Assembly: GCA_007922225.1 (NCBI GenBank)
Contig: ML679956.1
Location: 79,093,554-79,157,553 of the forward strand
Reading direction: 5' to 3'
Origin: Emydura subglobosa
Lineage: Eukaryota; Chordata; Testudines; Chelidae
DNA: 64,000 bases
Under the pieces are notes generated by a model. The model saw only the letters and a list, made by a program, of their open reading frames with translations. It was not told the DNA's origin and searched no databases. Positions 11,346 to 22,690 of this stretch are shown one piece after another (within the stretch, counting starts at the first letter, position 1; each line of letters opens with the position of its first letter). The translations under genes and the position numbers were made by a program.

Positions 11346-12479
11346 GGGGCTTTTAGTCCGGCGGAGATGGGCCCTTTGGTTCACACCAGGTAAGACCATG
11401 CTCCGCTCCCCCAGGCCCGTCACACGGGCGCAGACTGCAGGGCCGGGCAGCCGCCGGGTCTCAGGTGACCTAAGATTGCTGCCCGGCGTGTCCCCGCTCT
11501 GCTCACACCAGAGGGAACCCTGGGCCATCTACGCCGGTGCCTCTCCGGGTGTCACATGGGCTCAGCACTGAGGTCGAGCCAGACTCAAGGTCTCTCTAGT
11601 CCAGTGTCTTGTCTCTGCCAATGCTCAGGACCTAGCCCCCTTCCCAGGCCAGAGCCAGTCCCCAGCTCCCTGGCGGCTCCGTTGCATGGGGAAGGTGTTG
11701 GGGACATGCTTTGAGATCCTTCTGTGGCGGGGGCCGTGTCCCAGCCACGTGCTGCTGTTCTCCTCAGCTGGAAAGAGCCTGGCGGGCCCCCTGGCTAGGG
11801 GCTGGGTGCAGAGCTGGGCCCCAAAGAATCCACCCCAGGGGCTGGAGTTTTCATCCCAACCACGAGGGCTCCAAAGCCGGGATTTTGGCCCCTGAGTCTG
11901 CAGCCTGGGCTGGACTCCAGGGCACGTGCCACAGCTGCAGAATAAGGGAACGTGCCGAGCCTTGCCCGGGATTTGGGACCACGTGTCGAGTAATTCCCAG
12001 CCCGCCCTGGGACACAGAGACCCCTCTGCTGCAGGGCACCACTAGCAAAGCAGGCGGCCGGGGGGCTTGGACGTTTCCGTGGAGCCTGTCGGCATGGCTA
12101 GCGACGCGCACACAGGGATCCCCCGCCACGGGGGCCTGCTGGCTTCGAAAGGCCATGGAGATCCGGAAAGCAGAGGCTTGGCAGCGGCTGAATTGAAGAG
12201 GCTGGTGATGGGGGTCAGCTTGGCCCTTGTGGAAATAGATTGTAGCTCACAGCCCAGCCAGCGGTGTCCAAAAAGAGTGGACGGGTCCGTAGCCGATGTG
12301 AAAGGAGCTGGTCCTAGCCCACGTCCCGGTGGCCACCAGAGACCCCCAAGCTGGCAGCATTGTGCCCGCGGGAATGGGGCCCCTGTTTGACAATGGCAGT
12401 GCCCATGCGTCGGGCACCCGCCCACGGCTAGTGCTCAAACGCCCGGGCTCCCAGATGCTGACGCCGGGTATTTAACGCT

Positions 12480-12670
12480 CCGGCAGGCGGAGTCGTGAGC
12501 ACAGCGGGGTAGCTGTCTCTGCTGGAGCATGGCTAACACCATCACTGAGATTCGCAGCCGTGCTAGGTGGGTAAAGCGAGCCCAGGTGTGCAAACCCATG
12601 CTGCAATTACCCCTCAGCTTGCAATGCAGCCACCCCTTGTACAGACGCAGACCTGCCCACGGCTTGCAGG
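12480..12670. repeat. Possible short DNA-element remnant
   Basis: Includes 'gctgcaattacccctcagc' and 'gcaatgcagcc', which resemble the short turtle elements with 'tgctgcaat...tgcagtgtagac' termini. A short ATG frame with a GTGGGT donor-like end (12531-12569) lies inside it, but I do not regard it as an exon. Confidence 0.25.
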
Positions 12671-13289
12671 CCTTAGTCGGACACAGCGAGAGATTTCACG
12701 TATGCACGTTTAACACAGTTAGCCATTGGGGCAGCTTGATTCCTGCTATAATAACTGCCTGCTGGGCTTTCCTGCCAGCACCATTGCCGTGGAGGGCAGC
12801 CAGGAGAGGCCGGTCCCGCTAAGGCATGGGGATCCTGGTTCGAAGATGCCTTGGCCTTTTAAAAGATATAGAACAAACCACCCCAGCTGCGTCTGTTTCA
12901 CAGGCTCAGTCATGACCTTGGTTTATTTCCCAGGACCTTGGTTTCACGGTGCTGGCGTGACCTTGTCTGGTTCACTGCACCTCACGCTGATGTCCAGAGA
13001 GCTGGCACAGTGGCAGGCCAGCTGACAGATGCTGAGAATGTGCTGGGTGACTGACAGGGGACTGGAATGTAGCCACTTTAATGCAAAGATATTGGGCCCA
13101 AAATAGTGATTTCTTTTTTCCCTTAAAGAAAGGCGGTGGGTTTGTTTTGTTACAAAGCCCATACACAGAGAGATGGCTTCATGAGTGTTAGTGGGTGAAG
13201 GGGATTTAAACCCTGCCCTGTAGTGCTGGAGCCCCAGATATGGACTGGGCATCACGGACGTGGGGGTGGGTAGTCATGCCTAGTGGGCG

Positions 13290-13400
13290 GCGCTGTGGCC
13301 AGCAACAGCGTCCAGAGTCAGGAACCAGGAGTCAGAGCTGCGGGTCAAAGCTGGAGTCAGGGAAGGAGGCAGCATGGGAACCATCGCAGCCGTGGGACCC
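13290..13400. repeat. GTCAG-rich repeat, copy 1
   Basis: Made of iterated 'gagtcaggaaccaggagtcagag' type units. A similar stretch occurs at 16485-16640, suggesting one dispersed family, perhaps LTR-derived. Confidence 0.35.
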
Positions 13401-15449
13401 AGGGTGGAGCAGCCGCTGGCCTACTGCTGCATCGGGGGCCGCGTCTCAGCTCCGTGGTCAACGAGCTCCCAGGCCTGGCGTCCCCTTTCCATCCCCAACT
13501 GCGGCGTGTCCTCCCAGCGGGCAGAGGCTGGGCCCGGGCAGGGGGTGCTCGGCGGCAGGTCAGCGCAGAGGGAGCCGGCGACGCTGCAGCTGAGCCGGGC
13601 AGTATCAGGAGCTGGGTAGCCGGACTGCCCAGGCAACAGAGCCCCCCGAGGGGAGCAGGAGTCGGGCATAGTTAAGGGGGAGATGGGGATGAGATGGGCG
13701 CTGCAGGGAGTCACCCCCCCTTCCCCTGGGCCTCCCCCCAGCACCATCTCTGCCCCACCTTCCCCTGCTCCCCGCTAAGCTCTCCCACGGCCTCCCTCTG
13801 TCCTGGCTTCCAGCCCTTCTCTTCTGAGGCCCCCCAGGGCTGTGCGGAGCAAAGGCCAAGGCCCCGGCTGCTGATGCTGCGTGGGCTCCCGTGGAGGCCC
13901 TGGGCCGCACAGCCTGCCCCCCGCCCGCCGTGCACAGCAGAGGGCTCGCCAGCGGGCGGCGTGTATGGAGAGGGCCGGCAGCCCCGGGCTTTGGGGGCAG
14001 GAGCCACGCGTTTAGCGGTTGTTCCCGCAGCAGCACTTGCTGGCCTTGTCTTCTCTGCGGGCAAAGGTGGGGCTGGTACCCAGGGGGGGTCACATGCCCA
14101 GGAGCTAGCCCCAGGGAAAACAAGGCACTCCAGCGGTACCAGGGGGCTAATTGGCCATCGTTAACCCCAGGCAGGGGTAGAGATTCGCTAGTACACAGCC
14201 AATGAGAGCTGCTGGGCCCCCGGCTGTCTGTGCCCTTCTCTTCCGCTCCTCATCCGCCGTGCTCTGTTTCGCTCCCTCTTTCCTGGGCCCTCGGTGTCAC
14301 TTCTCTTCTCCCCTCTGGGTTTCCTTCCCTGCCGCAGCTCCCAACTCCCATCTCTCCCGCCCCCATACCCATGCCGTCCTCTGCACTGAGCAGAGACTGA
14401 ACAGTTAATGTGCACCCTGCAGCGGGGTTAGTAGGGGACGGAGGCGATCACAGCTCTGAGTCAGGGGGCAGAGCCGTCTGCACACTCAGGCAACCATCAC
14501 TGCATCAGTTTACACTGAACCCTGGGTTTCTTTACAACCATAAGCTGGAAACGGCCGTCTTATTTTCAATGAAAGCTGAGCCAGTGGACAAGCTGGCTGC
14601 GTCATTCCGGCCACATTCACATATTAAATTAGTCAGCTCTGCCCACGGGCCACATGCTGGAAACCCCCAAGCCAGGGCATCAGCCAGCCACAAACTGATG
14701 GTGGAGAGGAAGGAAATGTCCCCTCCGGGCAGGTCATTTCATAATTGGCCGTGACCGAGCTCCTTGCATCTTCGTCTGGACTAGCTGGATCCCTGCTCTG
14801 ATCTGGTGTGGCAACCAGAAAATGAAACCGACCAGGAACGGAAACGGACCAGCTTTGGTTCACTAAACTAAAGCGCAACAAGGGAACAAATGCCTGAACT
14901 GGATTTTGTTTTAATCACTGTCCTTTTAATAATCCGCGGTGAGACTGGTACCGGTTTTTATCTCGACGTTGCCCCAGGCATGAGAAAGGCCTTCCTCGGC
15001 TTGGTCTGCCAAAGAACGAAGCGGTGCTGTGTGGCTACGGCGCTTGCTATTTTTACAGCGCTGCTTTCCTAGAATTCTCCCTTCAAACCCTGCGCGGCGG
15101 CGCCATGCAGAAGTGACAGGTGGCAGTGGGCGGCGAACCTGACAAACGCGTCAACGGCTGATGGGAAGATGAGCGGGATCAGTTAACAGCCACGAGTCAA
15201 CCGAGGACAGTCTCGGAGACAAGCTGCGGCAGGGAAGATGGGTTCAAACCTCGGAAAAGCTTCACAGGGCAAAACCCACCTGGGCATCAGGGAGAGCCCC
15301 CTGGAAATCAGTGGGGGTGACGTTACTAGCCGCAGGTGTATATCCAGATACAAGGTTTGTGTCTGCGGCCGATCCGCAAACATGGTCCGTGGATACGAAG
15401 TGGATCACTGCAGATTTGCAGGGCTCTAGGCTGCTTTGGAAGAACATGC

Positions 15450-15620
15450 AACGTGGCTTAGTGGCTACGGCAGTAGCCGGGCAGTCAGGAGTTCTGCAGG
15501 CTGGTCTTAGCTCTGCCACTGACCTGCTGTGCATCCTTGGGCTTGTCACTTCATTCTTCTGTGCCTGGGATTCCCGTTGTCTGTTTAGACAGCAAGCTCT
15601 CCAAGACAGGGCCTGGTTCT
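15450..15620 (+). repeat. MIR/CORE-type SINE
   Basis: Shows the MIR layout: 'gcttagtggctacggcag', then 'tctgccactgacctgctgtgcatccttgggcttgtcac', then 'ctgtgcctgggattcccg'. Diverged but in the right order. Confidence 0.6.
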
Positions 15621-16484
15621 CCCTCGTGGGCATGGCTCCATGGGGGCTGGAAGGTGTCGTTTCCAGCTGGAGGAGACAGACCTGCGCCAGCTCCCATCAA
15701 GCGACTGCGCTAAAAATAGGCGGGTTGTTGCTGTAGCGGCAGGAGTGGGGAAGGGGGCTGGCCGCCCTGGAGCCTCTGATCTCAGCTGGGATTGTAGTCG
15801 GGGCGGCTAGCCCCTCCCCCAGCGGCAGCCGCCCTTCTGTCCTGTGAGCTCCCGCTTCATCAGCGCTAGCCCAGGGACGTCAACACTCGAGCTGGAAAGG
15901 ACATCTCCACCCCGCATAGAGACAGCATCGCCCACCGTGGGGCCCTGCTTCCCTCTGGGGCCTCACGGTGAGTGCACATGGCCTGACGGGCTCACCAGAT
16001 CATCCGGTCTGGCCCCCTGCATGTCACAGGCCACCAACACCCCCCAGGACCCGCACACGGAACCCAACAACGGGACTGAGACGAAGTCTCACAGGACATG
16101 CCACAGGCAGAGAACAGGAGGGACCGAGCTGCACCGGTGCCGGGACCCCATGGTGGCTGGGACACGGTGAAGTGAGAGACACCCTGATAATCCTGGCAAG
16201 TGACCTGTGCCCCACGCTGCAGGGGAAGGTGAACCCCCCGCCCCCCAAGGCCACTGCCAGTCTGAAGAGCGGGAAACTCCTTCCTGAGCCCCATGCGTGG
16301 CGATCAGTTCGGCCTTGAGCACGTGCCAGGAGTACAGCCCTGTTGCTGCGCCTGCTCCGTCCTGGTGTGACTGCCCCGCCTGGAGGCTGAGCAAAGCCAG
16401 CAGGCTGCTTCTTAAGCCCAGAAGTAGCCATCGCTCACTGGCTGCTCCAACTAGCAGGGGACCAGGTCATCAGGCCTAATGGTC

Positions 16485-16640
16485 AGAGTCCGAGTGGCAG
16501 AGCCCAGGGGTGAGACAGTGTCAGGGCCAGGAATCAGCCCTGGGTCAGAACCGGATTAGCCGGCGTCAGGGCTGGTTCTGAGACAGGAGCAAGGCTGGAA
16601 GCAGGGGCTAGGCTGGAGCCACGGAGGCATAAAGTAGGAG
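16485..16640. repeat. GTCAG-rich repeat, copy 2
   Basis: Iterated 'cagggccaggaatcag', 'gggtcagaaccgg' and 'caggagcaaggctgg' units, related in texture to 13290-13400. Confidence 0.35.
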
Positions 16641-18479
16641 CAGGACTTGGAGAGAAGCGAGCCCCAGCAGGCGTGTGCACTGAGCCGCCAGCGAGCTGGC
16701 GCTGGTGCCGGGCTGGGCATTCTGCCTTTCTCGGCCGGTCAGGCAGGGCGGTGCCATCAGGCCGGCTCATTAGCCTGTCGGGGGTCCCGAGCCGGTGCAG
16801 GCGCAGATCTGCCAGCATGTGAGCAAGACCCAGCTGAGCCCCTGCTACCAGCCTGCAGATCCTTCACCGCAGTAAGCTGCCCCTGGCGGGTCGTGGAGTT
16901 GCTTTTGCAGAAGAGACTGGCGGCTTTGACTAGATTCCCGCCTATCGGGGTGGGCCAGGGATCATGAAATGGACTGTGCCCGATGGGGAAGGATCAGATC
17001 CCAGCTAGACTAGAAAGTCCCTCCAACCTACAGGATCTGGGCCCTCTGCATGCTTTGGCACCGCCGGGAGATGCCGCTGGCACTTCCTGGGTCACCGGTT
17101 CGCGCGCTCTCTTGCTGGGTGCCGGGATCTGATTGCTACGCAACTCGCAAGCGATCTCAGCACTCAGGGGCAGGCGGAGGTCCATGAATCCCCGTCCACC
17201 CAGGCAAGGCTGATTGTTTCCAGCCCCCAGCGCTGGGAGGGTGAGTCTCGAAAGAGGAAGAAGAGATTCAGAAAAGCAAGGCAAGCCAGGCGTGCGCTAG
17301 GGATGTCTTGGGACCGCAGGTCCCTCAGCACCAAGGAGGTAGCCCTGGAGGAGACAGCAGTAGCCCCAGGCTGGCGGAGCTTCTGCTCCTGAAACGGGGA
17401 AGGAAGGGTGATCTTGCTGCTCGGGCGTGTGGTTAGGAGGCTGAAGAGCTGGGCTGTGGTCCCGGCCACACCACAGGCTGGTTTGTGGCTTAGGACAAGA
17501 CACGTAGATCAACAATTTCAAGCCTTGGTGTCCGTACGTAGGCCCCTAAAGGAGAGGCCTGATTTCTTTCTGCCCCCTCCCACCCCCCTCCCTGTTCACG
17601 TTGACTGCATTGGTGTAGCCGTCCTGAAATGGGGGAGCTCCACACCTTTGAAAATCAGTCCCCGGCTTTAGGCACCAAAAATCTGCAGTTTCCTACCTTT
17701 AGCGCCCCCCAAATTTGAAACCTTTGCTTTGATCTCTCTCTGGCTCTGGTTCCCCCCAGGTGGGATTATTCTCAGCACATAAAGGCTTCTGGGCAGCACA
17801 TGGTGCATGACAAAAGGTTTCACCGTAGGGCAATTTATGCCCCCAGAACCTGTGCCATGTTTTTCCCTCCTTTTATAGGCAGCACAGACTTTCTCCTCCT
17901 CCCAAAGGATGTGAGAGGTGATGGGTTCATGCTCTTTCCCAGCTGTTGTAGCCCAAGGGGTTTAGGCACATGCATTGGCTAGATTAGATCCGCTGAATCT
18001 CTATGTGTATTTCAAGATCTGGGAAGCGTCACAGGGAATGTGTGCGCTGGGCGGGCCAGGGCCATAGCTTTGGTGTGGGTTGGAGAGCGGCATGGAGCAT
18101 GGAGAAAAGGGCTGATAATTCTGCGCACAGATGTTGTTAGAATGAAGTCTCTTGCTCCCAAGAGTCAGTTCCTCCAGGATCTTCTCCAGGCTCAAATGGG
18201 ATCACACCAAATACCGGCCGTCGTCTAGGATGACGGCAGTGTTACTCATCAGCGTGTGCCTTACACAGGCTGCTTCAGAGACACAGCTTCACCTCGCTAT
18301 TCCTGTCCTTGAAATCTGCCTATTGCATGAGTCAGTGTTTGAAATATACCTTGCGTTTGAGTTGGGGGAGGAATGCGGGAGGGCAGAGGAGGACATGCCA
18401 CCCAAGTTTCAAGGAGGCCGCATTTTTCAGTCTCAATCTGAAAGCGCTTACTCAGTTCATTCAAAGCTTTATGAACAGA

Positions 18480-20005
18480 TTCCTATCAAGACTTCTATCC
18501 TGGCAATGACAAGCTGGTGAGCCTAACTTCAGTACCAGGCAAATGGGCTGAAACTATAGTAAAGAACAGAATGATCAGACACAGAGATGAACTCAATTTG
18601 TGGGGAAGAGCCAACATGGTTTTTGTAAAGGGAAATCATGCCTCGCCAATCTACTAGAATTCTTTGAGGGGGTCAACAAGCTTGTGGACAAGGGTGATCC
18701 AGTGGATGCAGTGTACTTAGATTTTCAGAAAGCCTTTGACAAGGTCCCTCACCAAAGGCTCTTAAGCAAAGTGAGCTGTCATGAGATAAGAGGGAAGGTC
18801 CTCTCCTGGAGCAGTAACTGGTTAAAAAAGATAGGAAACAAAGGGCAGGAATAAATGGTCAGTTTTCAGAATGGAGAGAGGTAAGTAGTGGTGTCCCACG
18901 GCTCTGTACTGGGACCAGTGCTGCTCAACATATTCATCAATGATCTGGATAAAGGGGTAAACAGTGAGGTGGCAAAATTTGCAGATGATACAAAACTACT
19001 CAAGACAGTTAAGTGCAAAGCAGACTGCGAAGAGTTACAAAGGGATCTTACAAAACTGGGTGACTGGGCAAGATAATGGCAGATAAAATTCAATGTTGAT
19101 AAATGCAAAGTAATGCACATTGGAAAATATAATCCCAACTATACATATAAAATGATGGGGTCTAACTTAGCTGTTACCACTCAAGAAAGAGATCTTGGAG
19201 TCACTGGGGATAGTTCTCTGAAAATATCCCCTCGATGTACAGCAGCAGTCAAAAAAAAAACTAACAGGATGTTGGGAATCATTAGGAAAGGGACAGATAA
19301 TAAGACAGAAAATATCATATTGCCTCTTTATAAATCCATGGTACAGCCACATCTGGAATATTGCGTGCAGATCTGGTCGCCCCAGCTCAAAAAAGATATA
19401 TTGAAACTGGAAAAGGTACAGAAAAGGGCAATAAAAATGATTAGGGTCTGGGAAAGCATCCACATGAAGAGAGATTAATAAGACTGGGACTTTTCAGCTT
19501 GGAAAAGAGACGACTTAGGGAGGATATGACAGAGGTCTATAAAAATCATGACTGGTGTAGAGAAAGTAAATAAGGACGTGTTATTTACTCCTCCTCATAA
19601 CACAAGAACTAGGAGTTGCCAAATGAAATTAATCGGCAGCAGGTTTAAAACAAACAAAAGGAAGTATTTCTTCAAAAAACACACAGTTAACCTGTGGAAC
19701 TCCTTGCCAGAGGATGTTGTGAAGGCCAAGACTATAACAGGGTTCAAAAAAGAACTAGATAAGTTCATGGAAAATAGGTCCATCAATGACTCTTAGCCAG
19801 GGTGGGCAGGGATGCAGAACCATGCTCTGAAGTGTCCCTTGCCTCTTTTTGCCAGAAGCTGGGAATGGACAACAGGATGGATCACTCGATATTCACCTGG
19901 TCTGTTCATTCCCTCTGAAGCACTGGCCATTGGCCACCGTCGGAAGACAGGCCACGGAGCTAGATGGACCATTGGTCTGACCCAGGATGGCTGTTCTTAT
20001 CTGCG
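18480..20005 (+). mobile_element. CR1 non-LTR retrotransposon, broken reverse transcriptase
   Basis: Reverse-transcriptase remnants on the plus strand: 'HGFCKGKSCLANLL' near 18615, YLDFQKAFDKVPHQRLL near 18715, GSVLGPVLLNIFINDL near 18899, KFADDTK near 18978 and HLEYCVQIWSPQ near 19349. The fragments lie in several frames separated by stops and indels. The 3' end, 'tggaccattggtctgacccaggatggctgttctta' at about 19966-20000, defines a CR1 subfamily different from the 9.2 kb copy and shared with 30890-32527. Truncated at the 5' end and inactive. Confidence 0.93.
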
Positions 20006-20049
20006 GTACTTCTCTGGCCCCCATTACCATAATTATCTGAGCCTCACAC

Positions 20050-20225
20050 CAATCCTGTGAGGCAGGGCAGTGCTATTATCCCCATTATACAGATGGGAAA
20101 CTGAGGCACAAAGTGTCTAAGGAACTTACCCAATGTCACACAGGAAGTCTGGGGCAGAACAGAGACTCAGTCCCAGGCCGTCCATGTCCTAGGCTAGCAT
20201 CCTAACCACAGGATCACCCTTCCTC
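20050..20225 (-). repeat. MIR/CORE-type SINE, antisense
   Basis: Contains 'ccccattatacagatggga', 'aactgaggcacaaag', 'cacacaggaagtctgggg' and 'catcctaaccacagga' in order, the classic antisense MIR landmarks. It follows the CR1 tail directly. Confidence 0.8.
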
Positions 20226-20964
20226 TTGCTAGGGACACCGCTTGACCCTAAACATGTAAAAAGAAGATGAGATTTTTGTAATGAAATGTACAGGGGGAAG
20301 ATGCTACAAAAATCAGCCTTCCAATGGGGTCCTGAGGCTGTTTGCAACCTTAAATACGGAGGGGCTGCTCTGTCCACACCGCAGTGCTGCTTATATCAAG
20401 CTCGGAAAAACCAGCACTTTTTTCCTCCTTTTGCAGGAAGAGCAAAAAGACACTGGGCGCAATGGAATCAGGTGGTGAAAAAAGAAAACCGCTCTGCGGG
20501 TGTTTCTGTGTCGAACCCTTACAGTGCGGGACTTTCAAAGGCCAGTGCCATGTGCTCTTGAAAATGCCGTCTCTTAGGGACGTTCGTGGTCGTGCATTTC
20601 CCGGCACTAGGCCGGCAAAACAAAGCTTGGCTGGTGAGTTTCACTGTCCGGGCATCCCCCGTTAGCCCAGAATGCTGTGTTTGGGTTTGCAGGCAGGCTG
20701 GGGAATGGCTACAGATTAGCCACCTCCACCCCACCTCGTTTTTTTGCAATGCTATTTCGTTTTCTAGATGTCATTAAAAGATTCTCTTCCTAGGAAGTTT
20801 ACCCGTCCCCCTTGTAGGCAAATCAGCGTTTTGGCCTCAACTAGTGGACAATTTCTCTTTCCTAGAAATTAATCAGAGATGGAAAACAGACACGAAGGCC
20901 CCAGCGCACACCTACCTCCAATCAACCCAGCAGTCCCTTTGACTTCAAGTGAGGCACAAACGTA

Positions 20965-21480
20965 AGATTCATAGATTTCAAGGCCAGAAGGGACCCGTGA
21001 TGGTCTTGTTTGACCTCCTGTATAGCACAAGGAACAGAGCTTCCCTGAAATCATCCCTGTTTGAACTAGAGCACGTCTTTCAGAAAAAACATCCAATCTT
21101 GGTTTTCAAATGACCAGTGAGGAAAATCCACCATGATCCTGGGGAAATTCTTCCCCTGGTTCATTCCCCGCACAGTTAAAAATGTGCACCTTGTGAGAAT
21201 TTGTCTCACTTCAGCCCCCAGCGATTAGAGCTTGTTAGACATCTGTCTGCCGGCCAGCTGAGCCCGTTATCAAATATTACTTCCCCAGGTAGGTGCTTGC
21301 AGACTGGGATCAAGTCACCCCGTAGCCTTTTCTTTGTTACGCTAAATAGACGGAGCGCCCCTAACTACGAAGCATGGGCTGCGATCCTTTGATCATTCTT
21401 CTCGCTCTTCGCTGACCCACGTCCTTCTTGAGCTGCGGGCACCAGGACTGGACACAGAATTCCAGCAGCAGTCGCTACTG
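20965..21480 (-). mobile_element. CR1 LINE 3' region, antisense
   Basis: Starts 'attcatagatttcaaggcc', continues with 'agaagggacccgtgatggtc' and 'gggatcaagtcacccc', and ends near 'gggcaccaggactggacac'. This order is the antisense 3' portion of an abundant turtle CR1. Parallel landmarks recur in 21965-22690. Confidence 0.85.
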
Positions 21481-21487
21481 GAATAAA

Positions 21488-21610
21488 CATAGAATCCTAG
21501 AAGAGGAGGGTTGGCAGGGAGCTCAGGAGGTATCTAGTCCAACCCCTGCTCAAAGCAGGACCAACCCCAACTAAACCATCCCAGCCAGGGCTTTGTCAAG
21601 TCCCTGGCTG
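21488..21610 (-). mobile_element. CR1 3' tail, antisense, next to or inside an older CR1
   Basis: 'tagaatcctagaagaggaggg' through 'aggaggtatctagtccaacccctgctcaaagcagga' to 'ccatcccagccagggctttg' is the reverse complement of the tail of the 9.2 kb CR1 type. It begins within about 10 bases of the end of the preceding CR1, suggesting nesting. Confidence 0.85.
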
Positions 21611-21964
21611 AATCAGTGAGTAGATCAGGCCACATAGTCTCTCCCATTGGATGGATTTTGGTCACCTTGACTCTATTTGCTTCTCTAGGCTTGAATGTAA
21701 GGGGAGAGACTTACCCAAGCTTTTGAATTCACCATTGTAGGCTGGTAAATTGCACCTATGTCATTCCAATACGTGGCATTGGCGTATCCTGATCCCTGCG
21801 TTCCACTGGCAGGCCGGTGGTAGCAGGGATAATGCAGTGCGTGCGGCAGGGAAAGGAAGCTGTTCCATGTGTTAAATCTCAGCTGCGATGGAGGAAATGC
21901 CATGCCCTCGGCAGAATGGAGCAGCCAGGCCTATATTACCATATGTGCCTTTTTATAGTGCCCG

Positions 21965-22690
21965 GCCCTGTCTCCCCAGAAGGGACCATTGTGATCATCC
22001 TGTCTGACCTCCTGCATCGCACAGGCCAGGGAGCTGCCCCGAAATAATTCCTAGAGCAGATCTGTGAGAAAAACATCCCACCTTGATTTTCAAATGGTTG
22101 GTGATGGAAAGTCCACCACAACCCTTGGTGAATGGTTCCAGTGGTGAATTAGTCTCACTGTTAGGAACGTGCCTTATTTCTACTCTGTATTTGTCATTGG
22201 ATCAGGTTAGACCTGTCTCTGCTAGACTGAGCAGCCCATTATTAATATTAGCTGCCCACGCAGGTACTTCTAGACTAGGATCAAGTCATCCTTTCTCCCT
22301 CTCTTTGCTAGACTCAAGCAGCTCCCTCCATTCAGCGTATCTCAATAGGGCAGGCTTTCTAATCCTTCACTTGTTCTCAGGGCTCTTTTTCGAACCCTCG
22401 CCAATTTCTCAATATCCTGCTTGATTTGGGCATCAGAGGAATATCCCAGCAGCCGTCACACCAGTGCCATATACACCTATGAAATAACCGCTCTACGCCT
22501 ACTCAAGATTCCCCTCCGTGAGCACCCTGGGCTCACATTAGATGTTTCGGCCAGTCTCAATCTGGGAGCTCATATGCAGCTAATTATCCACCACGATCCC
22601 TCCACCCCCAACCTTTTGCAGAGTCACGACTTCCCTGGCCGCACGGCCCCATTGTGAAAGTGCGGCCTGCGTTCTCCATCCCCAGCTATC
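21965..22690 (-). mobile_element. CR1 LINE 3' region, antisense
   Basis: Landmarks in order: 'agaagggaccattgtgatcatc', 'aataattcctagagcag', 'gatggaaagtccaccacaac', 'aggatcaagtcatcc', 'cagccgtcacaccagtgcc' and 'gcagagtcacgacttccctgg'. Same CR1 group as 20965-21480 but extending further. Confidence 0.85.

Larger units (their letters stand above)
10530..18470. other. GC-rich intergenic DNA with scattered old repeats
   Basis: No gene recognised. Short repeat remnants are listed separately at 11187, 12480, 13290, 15450 and 16485. A weak CR1- or SINE-like tail may exist near 16880-17050 ('aaagtccctccaacctacag'). The remainder shows no pattern I can name. Confidence 0.35.

Noticed and set aside
12531..12569. 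Short ATG frame followed by a GTGGGT donor-like site
   Set aside because: Thirteen codons only, inside a probable repeat, with no partner exon.
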